64,000 nucleotides of DNA from Xiphias gladius (Eukaryota > Chordata > Actinopteri > Istiophoriformes > Xiphiidae), in NCBI RefSeq assembly GCF_016859285.1, contig NC_053400.1, positions 15,410,501-15,474,500 of the forward strand. Reading direction: 5' to 3'. The notes beneath the pieces were generated by a model, which ran no database searches, was not told the origin of the DNA, and worked only from the letters and a program-made list of their open reading frames with translations. Position numbers and translations under genes: made by a program. The number at the start of each line of letters is the position of its first letter. The first letter of the stretch is position 1. Of the stretch, positions 52,681 to 64,000 are shown one piece after another.

Positions 52681-53809
52681 TTACAAGTACCTCAAATTTA
52701 TACATATATAGTTTTGAGGTGTATATTGCTTGAGTAGAAATTTAGGTGTTTAACATCTCTGACGTTGTGAAACTGCAGGAAACTGAGCAGTATTTTTCAC
52801 TGGGATCACGTTTGCTTCACCCACTCCCACAGTCATTCTGCTGTAACTTATTTTGAATATCCTGCCTTAAACATGAGATGTTGCACACTCAGCCCAATTT
52901 GAACATCTAACCCTCAACTTAGAGCTCCTTGGACTTTCTCAAGCGCAATTGCTTTCCATTTACAGCCTGGAAAATTTTGCAACCATCAGGTTAACCCAGT
53001 GATTACGGTATATAAACTTGATGTGAGGCTCACAACTAAGCATTATTTTTATTCTGATATCAGTAAATAGTAATTATTTACTATCACAGCAGTTAAAATT
53101 TCATAGAAATGTTATAGGAATATTTATAGATATGAAAAGATAGTAAACTAAAAATATTTACACAGCCAGAGTAAAAGAGTTTGATAACTTACACTTCTGG
53201 CTACATTAAGTTAGTTGAGGTTCTTTCAGCCACATTTAGAGACAGGAATACTGGTGTTAAAGTAGAAAATGAATAGAACTAAATCATGATGAGCACTTCA
53301 GAAAGTTATTGCATTTTATATTGTGTGTTGTGCTGCTTAGGTTTAATATACAGTGTTTAGTAACCTTATTTCCTCAGGCAGGTCATTGGGTATGTGTGAA
53401 AGTCTGTGTTCTTCTTATGTAAAAAGAAAGAAGTACCTCAGGTGCTGCAGGTAGGTCTTTTCCTGCTCAGGTTCCCAAGTTCTGGTTCTTAAAGTCGACA
53501 CTGATAGACTTCGATTGGACAATCTAAAAGTTAACATGTGAGTCATATACATTAAATTGCAGTTGAACGGAGGCCACACCTCTCTGTACAGTTACCTTTG
53601 CCGTTGGAACATCATGTTGTATTAAACTGGGTCCTCTCCAAACTTATATGGCTGCTATTTCCTCCAACATTAAAAGAATTCATCTTTATTTAATCAAAAC
53701 ATGATGGTTCATTGGCTTTTGTTGGCATTGGAATTTCTTTATCACAAAATGGTAGCAATGTGGAGACCTCACTTAATTCCATAATTTATGATCATCTTGC
53801 CTTGCATCA

Positions 53810-54385
53810 GGAACGGGAAAAATTAAATTTGAGATGTCAGTATATTTGTCGGTCTACAGGTTTTTAGCCTATTATCTTGTGATTGCTACAGAATTGTGTA
53901 CAGACATTCGTGGTCAACAGAGGATGAATCCTACTGACTTTGGAGATCCCCTGGCCTTTCTACTAGCACCACAAACAGGTTGATATTTGTGCTTTTGAGT
54001 GAAACATCTCAAGAACTGTTCAATGGACTGCCATGAAATTTGTTCCATACTTTCATAATCCCCTCAGGATGAATGTAATAATTTTGGTGACCCTCTGACT
54101 TTTCAGCTAACAACATCATCAGGTCAAAATTTCTATGTTTCCAGTTTTGTGGTTTATGGCCAAATATTTGAAAAACTAATGACACTCCAGTCAGTCTCAG
54201 TTGAACTTTATATGTTTAGAGTTAATTAGCAATTGTTAACATGCTAAGATGCTAATCTAAGATGGTGGACACGGTAAACATTATACATGCTAAATGTCAG
54301 CATGCTAGCATTTTCACTTGTGAGTATGTTAGCATGCTGATGTTATATTTTAGCTCAAAGCCTCACAGAGCTGCTAGTACGAATA
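53810..54385. repeat. Teleost interspersed repeat
   Basis: The phrases TTGTGATTGCTACAGAATTG, CATCTCAAGAACTGTTCAAT, GGACTGCCATGAAATTTGTT and the GCATGCTAGCATTTTC / TTAGCATGCTGATG ending are typical of a widespread percomorph dispersed repeat. It has no coding capacity. The rest of 52,680-54,460 holds no gene that I can see. Confidence 0.6.
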
Positions 54386-54468
54386 TATGATGTCAATTTG
54401 ATCTGTCTTATAGGAATGTTTACCTGGAAGAAACTGTGAGACTTAAAAGTGCGATAACATAATCACTT

Positions 54469-54474
54469 TTTATT
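54469..54474 (-). terminator. Zinc-finger gene poly(A) signal (candidate)
   Basis: TTTATT on the plus strand is AATAAA on the minus strand, about 310 bases beyond the zinc-finger stop codon. Confidence 0.5.
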
Positions 54475-54782
54475 ACCCATTAGACAGACAAAGGCAATCA
54501 ATATTTTAAAGGTGTTTTTAAAATATTGCATAAATGAAAACTTGTAATCCTCCAATAAAAGCAGAAAGAGCATCTACTGACAAACTGAAGAATTACTACA
54601 AGCAGAATGAAACAAGATGATTCTGAGGAAAAAGGTTTTGTTATCAATTTTACACGTCTAATGCAAGTCCTTGTCCCCCGTAACACACTGAAACACAATT
54701 TCCTGTGTCTGTAGTTTGGAACATTGCATTGGATCTACACTGGAAACGATCAAATAAATACCATGCAGCAGGTGCAAGCGTT

Positions 54783-57080
54783 TCATGAGTTCTCTCCTAC
54801 GTGAGTCTTCATATGAATGATTAAATGGGAGCGCCGAATGAATCTTTTCCCACAAGCAGCACAACTGTATGGCCTCTCCCCTGAATGAGTCTTCATATGG
54901 CGTGTTAGATTGGATTGAGCGCTGAATTTCATGTTACATACAGTGCAACTGTATGGTTTCTCGCCAGTGTGTATTATCGTGTGCTTGATGAGGTCTGCTT
55001 TCTCTCTAAAACTTTTACCGCAGTCAGAACAGCTGTGAGGCTTCTCTCCCGTGTGGATTCGTATGTGAGCATTCATGTTTCCAACCTGTGTGAATCCTCT
55101 GCCACAGAAACTACACGTGTGCGGCTTCTGTCCAGAGTGAGAGTTCATGTGAGTCTGCAGATAGGAGCGCTGGATGAAGCTTTTGCCACAAACACCGCAG
55201 CTGTAAGGTTTCTCTCCTGTGTGTGTCTTCATGTGGCGAGTCAGAATGGATTTAATCCTGAAATTCTTGTTGCAAATGCTGCAGGTGTACGGTCTGTCTA
55301 CTGTCTCACCAGCTTGCGGAGGTTTCCTAATACCTGAGCAAATTCCCCCACTGTCTCTCCATTCATCATCACTGTCTTCACTCATCTGACGGTCACTTGT
55401 TGGCTCTGACGAACCACAGCCTTCTCTGTCGGGTTCTGGTTTCAACTGTTCATATGAGCTGCTGGGCAGAGGGTCTCCTTTATTTTCAACTCCTTGGCTT
55501 TGATGTGGTGACTGTCTTCCATCTTCATCACTTCTCTGCACATAAATGATATTGAACATGGTCTGTTTGATATCCGCCTCCTCCTGCTTTTCACCTGCCT
55601 GAGCAGCCCACAGGTTGTCCTCCTGTTCCTCTTTAATCTGCGGGGGCTCACGTTCATCCTCGCCCAGGTCAGTCTTCTTCCCACAGTGCTCCTGCTCAGA
55701 GGGGATGTCCTCTTCCTGGACAGAGAGCGGCACGCAGGCTGGATAGTATCACACAGGAGAAAAGAAATGTGGGCTTTTGTTTGATAAAAAAAACACATTT
55801 TGATTTGTATAACGGAAAAAGACAGCTAGACAAGACAGGCAGAGTATCAAAATGCATTCCTGTATAAACAAATCTCTAAATTTTGCGTGTTTATGTTAAG
55901 ATGTGTAGTCTCCTGGTGAAAACATGGTAACTGTTGCAGTGTACAGTACACTCTGAAATGAAATGAAAAAGTCTGCTTTCTGATGATGTCTTTACAAACA
56001 ACACTTGACAAAAAAAAATATTAACAATGTTGAAGATGACGGATATAGGCGGTAAAAGTGCCTCTGTGTTTGTTGTAAATTTGTTTCTGTATGAGACTCA
56101 CAGGGCATCACAGACGCATGTAATCAAACAGATTATGGCCACCAAATTATACACCAATTATCTGTACGTTAAAACAAAGGTTACAATATAACTCACAATT
56201 TCCATATCCCCCGTAAAACCCAATCTGCTCACTGGTGACAACAAAAAAAAAGCTCTCAAAAGGGTTCACAACTGACAGTCTGGGTAATAATTTGAATTTT
56301 CTCTGTTATTTTTAACCTTCCTGCCGTATGGGGAGATCCATATCAAACTCCCTTTAAACAAGCATGTAATTGAAGAAGCAGGCATATTTGTCCCTGTGCG
56401 GCAAAGTATTTCATGCTGATTTGCCAACACCAGGAACAGAATTAGATTAAACCTAATCCACAAAAATAATGTGAATAATGTTAAAAAATTTAGATACTGC
56501 AGTCTAGATTGAGCACCTGTAGTATTTGGGAACATCCTCTGCCTTCTTCTTTTTGCAGCCCTAATAGTGAAGAAGGAAACCTGTAACCTACCCCACTGAG
56601 ATCATGCCTAGAACATAACATTAATGAGAAAATCTAAAAAAAATAAATAAATAAATAAATAAAAAAAGGCACGCCAGGGGAATTAATGTGGAATACTGTA
56701 CAGCCAGCCATTTTGCTTCCCTCTCCTGATACGCTCAGGGATGCAAAATGGCGCTACTTTCTGTCTCCTGTGTAAACGGACTGATTGTTAAGAGGGGCCC
56801 AGGAGATTGGATGGTGCAACAGATTTTAGCAAACATTACCGGGGCTAAAGGCGCCCGACTCCCTGCTTTAGTGGTGTTTTAAGGGTCGAAGTTAACCTGA
56901 GTGCTTCCGGCCGTTACCTTTCCACCCGGCCAGCCCGCGCCGCTGGTCGAGCTCCTGCTTTGAACGAAAAACTTCCTCCTCGTAGTCTTTAAGAGTTTGT
57001 TCAAACAGGCTGAATATTTCCTCGGCGGCTGCCTTCAGTCGCTCGTTGACCAAAGCTTTGAGCTGTTCGGTTTTGAACAT
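54783..57080 (-). CDS. C2H2 zinc-finger protein, six fingers, fish-type N-terminus
   Basis: This is a putative sequence-specific DNA-binding nuclear protein. Coding exons are 57080-56918 (ATG at 57080) and 55738-54783 (TGA at 54785-54783). A glycine/alanine codon is split at the junction, giving 372 aa. The N-terminus (KALVNERLKAAAEEIFSLFE, then YEEEVFRSKQELDQRR) is the helical module found on many teleost zinc-finger proteins of the large lineage-expanded family. An acidic, Glu/Gln-rich middle with DLGEDEREPPQIKEEQED follows. Six C2H2 fingers occupy about residues 203-368, joined by TGEKP-type linkers. Helix residues at -1/2/3/6, read by the usual register, are I/S/I/R, Q/S/Y/T, Q/G/N/A, E/A/D/K, A/S/N/R and R/S/H/I. 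The orthologue cannot be named because these genes are multicopy and fast-evolving. Confidence 0.88.
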
Positions 57081-60000
57081 TTCCGCGGATGACAGCTAAC
57101 CTCCAGCGCGTATACCGACGGGACCGGCTGGCTGGCTGGCTGGCTGCTGCTCCCTGGGTTGCCAGGTACCGCGACGAAAGCAAGCAATCTCTCCAAAACC
57201 CGTTTGTGAAAGGCAAATCCATCTCTTTGAAACTGAATGGGGTTGATTGTCAGGCGAAAACATTCATTAGCCGAAACTTTATTTATTTATTTTTTAAAAT
57301 AAAGTTTAGGTTTTTTTTGTGCTGGTCTGACCATGTGTTTCAAATGAAGCCTATCTGTTTATAAGGTAATCATCCTTTTTTTAAAGTAAAATACAATATG
57401 CATGTGCTAGTGCACATGAAACGAAAATTAATTTAATTTGCCACTAAATCTCCGAACAACTGTATATATTAATGCATTTTTTTAAACATAGACTAATAAT
57501 TATTCATATCCTGTATCCTAATATTTTTAATAATCGATATCCTCTATGCTTCGGATCGTGCTCTTGTGCCGTGTGCCGTATGTAAGCACATGTGAAAGAA
57601 GAGCGGACAGTTTTATCTGCGATGCCCCTGTTTCCTTTACACACACACACACACACACACACAGTGACGCCGCGTGACTTGTCGGAGGCGAAAAAACAGA
57701 CCCGACAGGAGGAGCCCTCTTCGGTTCCAGCGTGCGAGTGGCCCCACAGATTGGCCGGTGGTGTGTGGTCGAACGATCCCACCCGATAGACGCTCCTGGT
57801 CAGTACGAATTTACTCATCGAAATCCTGATATATTTTATAACTTGCCGATGCTACGAGTGGCTGATATATCGATTACTCATAATGTTACTTCTGAATGTG
57901 AGAATGATGATATTGGTGTGAGTGCACTACACTGTAACGTGTTAGATACTTACTCCTGGTTTAGACGGAGTGTACTTTAATTCCACTTTTTGCAAAATGA
58001 AGTATTCCTATTTTCCCTCACTTACGAATTAATGTCCTAAAAGGGGCTCGTTAGGCAGATGACTTCTTGTGAGAAAATCATTAATCTGACTGCTAACGAA
58101 TGAATGGGTTTTACTATACATTGTGTTAAATTTTGTTCAAAAGAGGTTAAAAAAAAATAGGGTGATATGTGACATGTCCACGGAAACCGGCCAAGCAGCC
58201 GAAGCAACACTACGGAAAAGCAAAGTCGCTCACTGTAAACGGACATGGCAACCCAGGCTGCCAACAGAAAGTGAGGCACACAATGGACGCAGCCCCTCGG
58301 CACGACGGAGCTTTGCTGCCACCCACCGGCCATGAAACAAAACACTGAAACAAGACCAGAGGAGGGACAATTTCGAAGATACGCCAGTTGTAACATTTGC
58401 AGGCCACTTCAACAATGATTTTGCCAGTTTTTATATCAGGTTATGAATGTGTTCACGACCTATAAAACCCCATTAAACGACCTACCTACCTATCTGTCTA
58501 AATAAAACCCTGCCTGCCTTGGTTAGAATAGACCAGTGCAGTTTGCATTTGCAATTGCCGACCGGGAGATGTCAGCAGATATAAGACCTTTGCGCGAAGT
58601 TAAAGGCCACTCGACTGGCTTTCTGATATTAAAGACTGCAGCACTTTTGTTTGACCCCTTAAAATTCCCCGCCGCTTTTATCATTATGAATGAAAGTTGC
58701 CTCGGTCAGAGCCACAGCCAGAAAGTGGTGATATCTGTCAGATTTATCAGGATCGGTGGTACGAAAAAAAGGTAGGATAGGCTAACTGACACTCTCAGTA
58801 AATGGGATACATGTTTTTGTTACAAATGTCATTTTCTTTTTGAGCCCCACCCCTTTTCACCTCAGTCCCGGAACGGATGGATGCCTGTCAACTTGCTTTG
58901 ACAAAGCAAACGCTCTCATCTTTGGAATCTACTCAAACCTGACTCAAATGTCTGGGTCTTCAACTCATCCTGTATCATTTAGCTTAATTCTTATGAAGTT
59001 TTGATGATTATCCTTTAACGAAAAAGATGCAACAAGTTATACTGATTTACTTTTGAAAATGTCTTCTTCCATAAATCCGTTATTAGAACTACTTAAAATA
59101 TTTTATGGACAAATTATAATGAATGATTATTTAGTTCTATTTTTTTCATTACTACCATCATTTATTTATTTCACTTTATTTATACATTATTTTTACTATC
59201 TCTTTTCCTGTGGACTCATTCTTTTGTGTCCCTGTCAGTCTTTTGAAAAATGCCAGAAATACCATTCATGGTATTGTTAGCTGAGGCAGGAGGATTAACG
59301 CTCACTGATTCCGTATGGTCAGACAATAACATACCAGCGGGGGCCCCACACACACACAGCAGAACAGAGATCAGGTCAGCCGCCATGTAAACCGTAACAT
59401 GCCAACGTGACAGATGCATCTACACCAGCTCACTCTGCACAGACCCCAGGACTCTATCCATCTACTCTTATTAAGTCCCGCTGAAATTAAAATGTTTTTT
59501 TTTTGCATTTTGCCACAGCAGTATAGTGTTCTGGCATCTGTTTTCTGTCCTCAGCAGCAAATCAAATGGAAAAAAAGGAAGAGTAAACTTCAGCTTTTAA
59601 AGCGAATATGCTCACAGGTGGCACTCTTGTGAATATTTCGGGTGTACGCACACTGATACACACACCCTGACACTGTGACCTGTGTGTTTATACTGTACTG
59701 TGAACTTGCAAAATAGTCTTAGGACTAAGGCCATAATACTTCAGCGTTGCAGCATCATTTTCTTTCAGCTAATATCTGTAACATTTTGTTAAATAGATAT
59801 TAACGATATGAAATGAACAGTATCATCTATCGGATTTGGGATGTAACTAGTAAACTACTGTTCCCAGAGCTATATCGTTTACGTTGCCTCTCCCCTGCAG
59901 GTCCAACTGTCAGTCAAACACACAGTGCAGGAACTTCGAAGGCTTTTGTTTGCTTTCACGCTTCTTTACCAGTTCATTGTGTTACTGTTAACACGAGCAA

Positions 60001-63000
60001 GAAAACATTCTTGTGCCATTTCAGTATTCCAAGTGTTTAATCTCCCTCACTCGGCAGGACCAGGTCTATCAGATTTTTTGTCAGTTCTGTTCCGGAGTTC
60101 AATTCCTATCCGGTCCTACCTCAATTATTGTCCCTCTAACAGCAGCTCATGCACTCGTGAGATGTGACCCAGCCTGGTAATTTCCTCCCGGACAACTACG
60201 TTAGGTGTTTGCCAAAGAGCTGTAATGCTGTTATCATGCCGTCAGAAACATGGACATTGTTCTGTCATTGTACACAGAGTGTTAAAGCCTCCACAGCTGA
60301 AATGTACAACATAGCTGTACTGTTTGTTGAGACATATGTTGACAGTTCCTTTGCTGCGTTTCTTCCATTTTGATCAGGGTGCTCTTGGGTGTCACGCCAC
60401 TGTTTCCTCTCTGGAATCAATAACACTATGTCGCAGTTCCATATTACCTTACTTATTATAATTAGGTTTTGAGTTTATTGTGAATGCAGACTGAAAAAGT
60501 GACAAATTAAGTTAATTCAAAGCCATTTGATTTTTATGTAGGCTCTTGATGGAGGTGCATCTCACAGCTGGAAAACTTGAAACCTCATTACAGATGATTG
60601 TGAGACAGCTTGAGAAAGATCTCAAAATAATAAAGTAAAGCAAATCTTTGGAAGAAACATGTCGTTCACCATTGGCAAGTAGCACAGAGTTGCAGGTGGA
60701 AGGATACCACATCTAATATAATTTCCTGTTAGTACAAAACTGTAAAAGAGTCACTTCAGAAAAGGACACAGGTACAACCCATTTACCAACAATTTAGGTC
60801 AATCACATCATCAGCCTAGAGATGCCAGTGAACAATCACCAGGTGTTTGTTAGCTGTTGTTTCCTAACACCCGAGCTCTCTCACATTGATGAAACATAAA
60901 ACCATAAAACTAAATGTGTCTTGGATACTGACTTTAAAACACTATACAATGGAGCTTCATTTACAGGCCACACTGTATGATATAGTACTCGCCTAGATTG
61001 AGTGTCCATCGCAGGCTTCTAACTGTGCTCTGATGAGTTGATTTGGTTGGCAACACTGAAAACAGGGGAACAAGATAACATGCTAACATGGATGTCATAG
61101 ATGCATTAAATCAGATTCTTGTCTTTCTTTGTCAGGGCCAAATTAAGCCCAATTATTGATTACAGATTTGAAAGAAATGCTCATCGTCAGTTCCATTTCT
61201 ATAGCTCTAATCACAGCGAACACTGCAGATAATCAGATGTATTTCCTTTTTTGGTATTTCAGTAATTAATGACTGTAATGCAGAGAGAATGAAACATAAC
61301 AGGAAGATCCATCTTTTTATAGCTGGGGGAAAACCCCTCACTTTGTGGCAGATGAAAACATTATTCTCCAAAGGGATCAGTTTTACTTGGATTCCAAGTT
61401 GTGGCTTGCAGAAAGTCACATAACTAATGTCGGGTTTGACTTTTAGGCGAGACCTGTTGTTCATTCAAAATCTTTTGACATGAATTTGCCACAGAGCTGT
61501 CAGGTCACTGCTGCTGAAACTCTGATATCTTGTTAAACTGTGGGTGCAGCAGCTCAGGGGGACCACAGGATCAGTCTATACACAAACACACACACACGCT
61601 GTTTAAAGAGCAACAGCTCTGTGAGGAATGAGGATCACAGTAGACTCTGGTCTTCACTTCATTTAAACACAATCCCAGTCACTCCACTTGCTCATTCATT
61701 CATTCACTCATTTCCTTTCTTTTTAGTGTTTCATTTTGTCTTTCTTACAGGCCCTAGACGTTTCTTCCACTTTACCACCACTTTGGTTTTTGTTTTTTTG
61801 TTTTTTTTTTTTTAAACAAAGGTCATAGCCAAACTTAACGAACAAAAGAAAGCAAAGAGAGGTAGAGGCAAAGACAGAGAAGTAATTAGTCTCTGGTAGA
61901 CTCATTAGCAGCAAAGCAAAGGACCTTAGTACCTGACTAAATTAACCTTTCGATCTTTTCCTACATATTAATGATCAAGCTTTTTGATATGCACAGTCAT
62001 GTGTAGTTCATTTAACTACATAGCTTATTAACTCATTAACTTTTTCTAGCTTTCTGCCAGATATAAAATCAAAATAAAGAAAAAACTGAAAATGATAAGT
62101 TAACTAAGTCAAAAAATAAAACCGAATTTGAATCCTAGTCCCCTGGGTGAAAGTCCTTTGAGCCAGTCATCCAACACAACCTAGTTGATATGCAGACTTT
62201 GTCACTCTTTATACAATCTCAGCTGACTTCCTAAAGCCTTTCTGGAAGAAAACCTTTGCCAATTGAAATACATTTCAAGCCAAAAGAAAGACATGACCAT
62301 AATGTTACATAACTTTCTAACACACAGTTTATGTACCTCGTGTTTAGAGTGCATGGAGAAATTAAAAATCCCCTGGAAGACAACATGAATGCTTTTAGTG
62401 CAAGTTTAGACTGGGCTTGGTGGTGCACTTCGGCCTCTTGTGGCCAAAGTGAGTATTACAACGACAAACACTTAAAAAATCCAGACAATTGTTTTGTTTT
62501 GTTTTCGTTTTCACAAATGAAAAAAAAAAAACCAAAAACTTAAAAAACCTGATTCTGGCTCTTGCCATTAATGGCTCCGTGGTATTAGATTTAAATTTTT
62601 TAAATCACATTATCGAAATGATTTCCTAACCAGCAGTGCAGAGGTTTTTCAGAAATACAAAAACTATTCACAGAAAATGACTGAGAGCACTTCTTTCATA
62701 GAGGCCGTTGTGAACTGTGACTGGAAAGTTAGAAGTCGCCCTTCCCAGCTCTGTTCCTGACTGACTCTTAATCTGTCTCTCAATAAATTAAGTAATGTAA
62801 ACCTCTGGCAGCTGAATTTAAGCATACTTGGTTGCATGTCTGCCTTTTAATGAGTAAAGTAACTTCGTGTGTTTGTAGTTTTAATCCCAAAATTGAGAGA
62901 CTGAGAGGCAGGGGGAGATTAAAAGATGAAAAGAGAGTCTTTAAAATAGTGTGAAAGAAAGACAAAGTAAGAGAGTAAGAGGGCAAGGCCATCTGATGTA

Positions 63001-64000
63001 AATTTCGAATTTTACAGTGTAAGATTATTCCTGTCCCCTATGTGATTTCTTTGACAACAGGGAGAGAAGAACGACACATCAGAGGAGAAAGAAGTGGCCA
63101 GAAAGTCCTTGTGTTGTCCTCACATTGCAAAATACATCCTAGGGGCTCTTAATGGATGTCCCACCAACCACCAACAGGATGATAATGGTTATTCTTCTCC
63201 ATTAATTTTTATTACAAATTTTAATTTAATTTTATTACAAAAGTCTGAACTTTACCATTGCTACCAACATATGGTTCCCTGCATCATAAACTGTCATCCA
63301 GGAAATGTTGATATGGCTGGTAAAATGTCAGACCAATTTCATGGTTTTAAGTAACAGATTTTCAGTGTTAAAATATTTGTGACTTTTTTTTTTAGCTGAC
63401 AGATAATGTCACTTCCGGTAACACAAGGTCAGACAATACTAATTCAGCGTTTTCTTAGTGAATCTAATTCCTCAAATGCACTACCAGAACAAGTTAGTAA
63501 TGGGGCAACAGTTTTTAAACATGGTGGTGTACTGTTTTAGTGGTGGTGGACACTTTGTGGTAAAAGCACTGAGCAGATCAGAGAGGACGGTGGGTCAAGC
63601 TCCTTTTGTTTAATAAGCTGACATGGTGAACTGAGTGTGTGTATGTGGTACTGTCTGCTGTTCCAAATTGGAATAACCCAAATTCAGGGTTCAGACTATG
63701 AGTGGCTGCCCAACAACTTAGTGAAACACGGCCAGTTCCCTGTGTCTGTGAGCCACTTGAACTGCATGTCATACCGTGTTTTCTCTCCACGTTTCTTGTC
63801 AGCACTGTGAACTATCAAATGAAGGTAAAAATGCCCCCCAAAAAAAAAAAACAAAAGAGCGATGACAAAAATGAAAGTAAATGTACAAAAATATACAACA
63901 ACATTTCACTAAATCATTATCGAGTTCTTAGTTGAGTGGTTTCTTTGTGTTTCAAGGTCGTTGGATTTATCTGCAGTAACAATGTGACCGATTTAGGTAT
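57081..64000. other. No gene supported
   Basis: After the zinc-finger promoter (CpG-rich to about 57,200) I find no exon chain on either strand. Landmarks are a (CA)n run at 57,640-57,662, a CpG-rich block at 57,590-57,810 ending in a possible donor (GCTCCTG|gtcagt), and a second GC-rich patch at 58,180-58,340. There are also poly(T), poly(A) and short CA runs near 61,583 and 61,796. The longest open frames are under about 120 codons and show no family resemblance. Confidence 0.6.
57640..57662. repeat. (CA)n microsatellite
   Basis: About 11 CA units inside the CpG-rich block upstream of the zinc-finger gene. Confidence 0.9.

Noticed and set aside
54915-55337. 140-codon plus-strand frame opposite the zinc fingers
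   Set aside because: It is a shadow of the tandem C2H2 repeats on the minus strand.
58123-58335. Small plus-strand frame in a GC-rich patch
   Set aside because: It has 70 codons, no recognisable family and no supporting splice or promoter signals.

Overview
This is a window of nuclear DNA from a teleost fish, most likely a spiny-rayed (percomorph) species. The evidence is compact GT-AG genes with introns of a few hundred bases, abundant (CA)n/(GT)n microsatellites, interspersed repeats of familiar teleost types, and proteins that align closely with vertebrate orthologues. There are no bacterial, viral, CRISPR or phage features.

Layout. Positions 1-3,350 hold what look like the last coding exons of an unrecognised plus-strand gene. 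A MITE-like repeat follows at about 3,945-4,296, then a CpG-rich promoter. RUFY2 runs on the plus strand from 4,921 to 20,033 (19 coding exons, 706 aa). It has an internal alternative terminal exon at 15,036-15,144 that encodes a FYVE-less form of 536 aa. HNRNPH3 lies on the minus strand from 31,710 to 23,988 (10 coding exons, 403 aa, three quasi-RRMs). A shared divergent promoter region at about 32,640-33,690 separates it from PBLD on the plus strand (33,696-38,299, 10 exons, 288 aa). DNA2 lies on the minus strand from 51,790 to 40,055 (25 coding exons, 1,410 aa). A fish-type C2H2 zinc-finger gene with six fingers lies on the minus strand from 57,080 to 54,783 (2 coding exons, 372 aa). From 57,081 to 64,000 I can support no gene.

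The four named genes sit together in tetrapods too (human 10q21.3: PBLD, HNRNPH3, RUFY2, DNA2, from memory). Here the RUFY2-HNRNPH3-PBLD block is inverted relative to DNA2. Both convergent pairs end close together: the RUFY2 and HNRNPH3 poly(A) signals are about 460 bp apart, and those of PBLD and DNA2 about 130 bp apart. I read the exon models by hand from splice sites, reading phase and family similarity. All phases close, and the total lengths fit the families.

The genes do not form one pathway. RUFY2 is an endosomal Rab/PI3P adaptor, HNRNPH3 a splicing factor, PBLD a PhzF-fold enzyme-like protein, DNA2 the replication/repair nuclease-helicase, and the zinc-finger gene a putative DNA-binding factor.

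I found no new multi-gene system. The observations most worth following are these: an apparent U12-type AT-AC last intron in DNA2; a PCNA-binding (PIP-box) motif and CDK-type sites in a long DNA2 N-terminal extension; the FYVE-less RUFY2 terminal exon; dinucleotide repeats placed directly at splice sites of RUFY2 and HNRNPH3; and a three-qRRM HNRNPH3.
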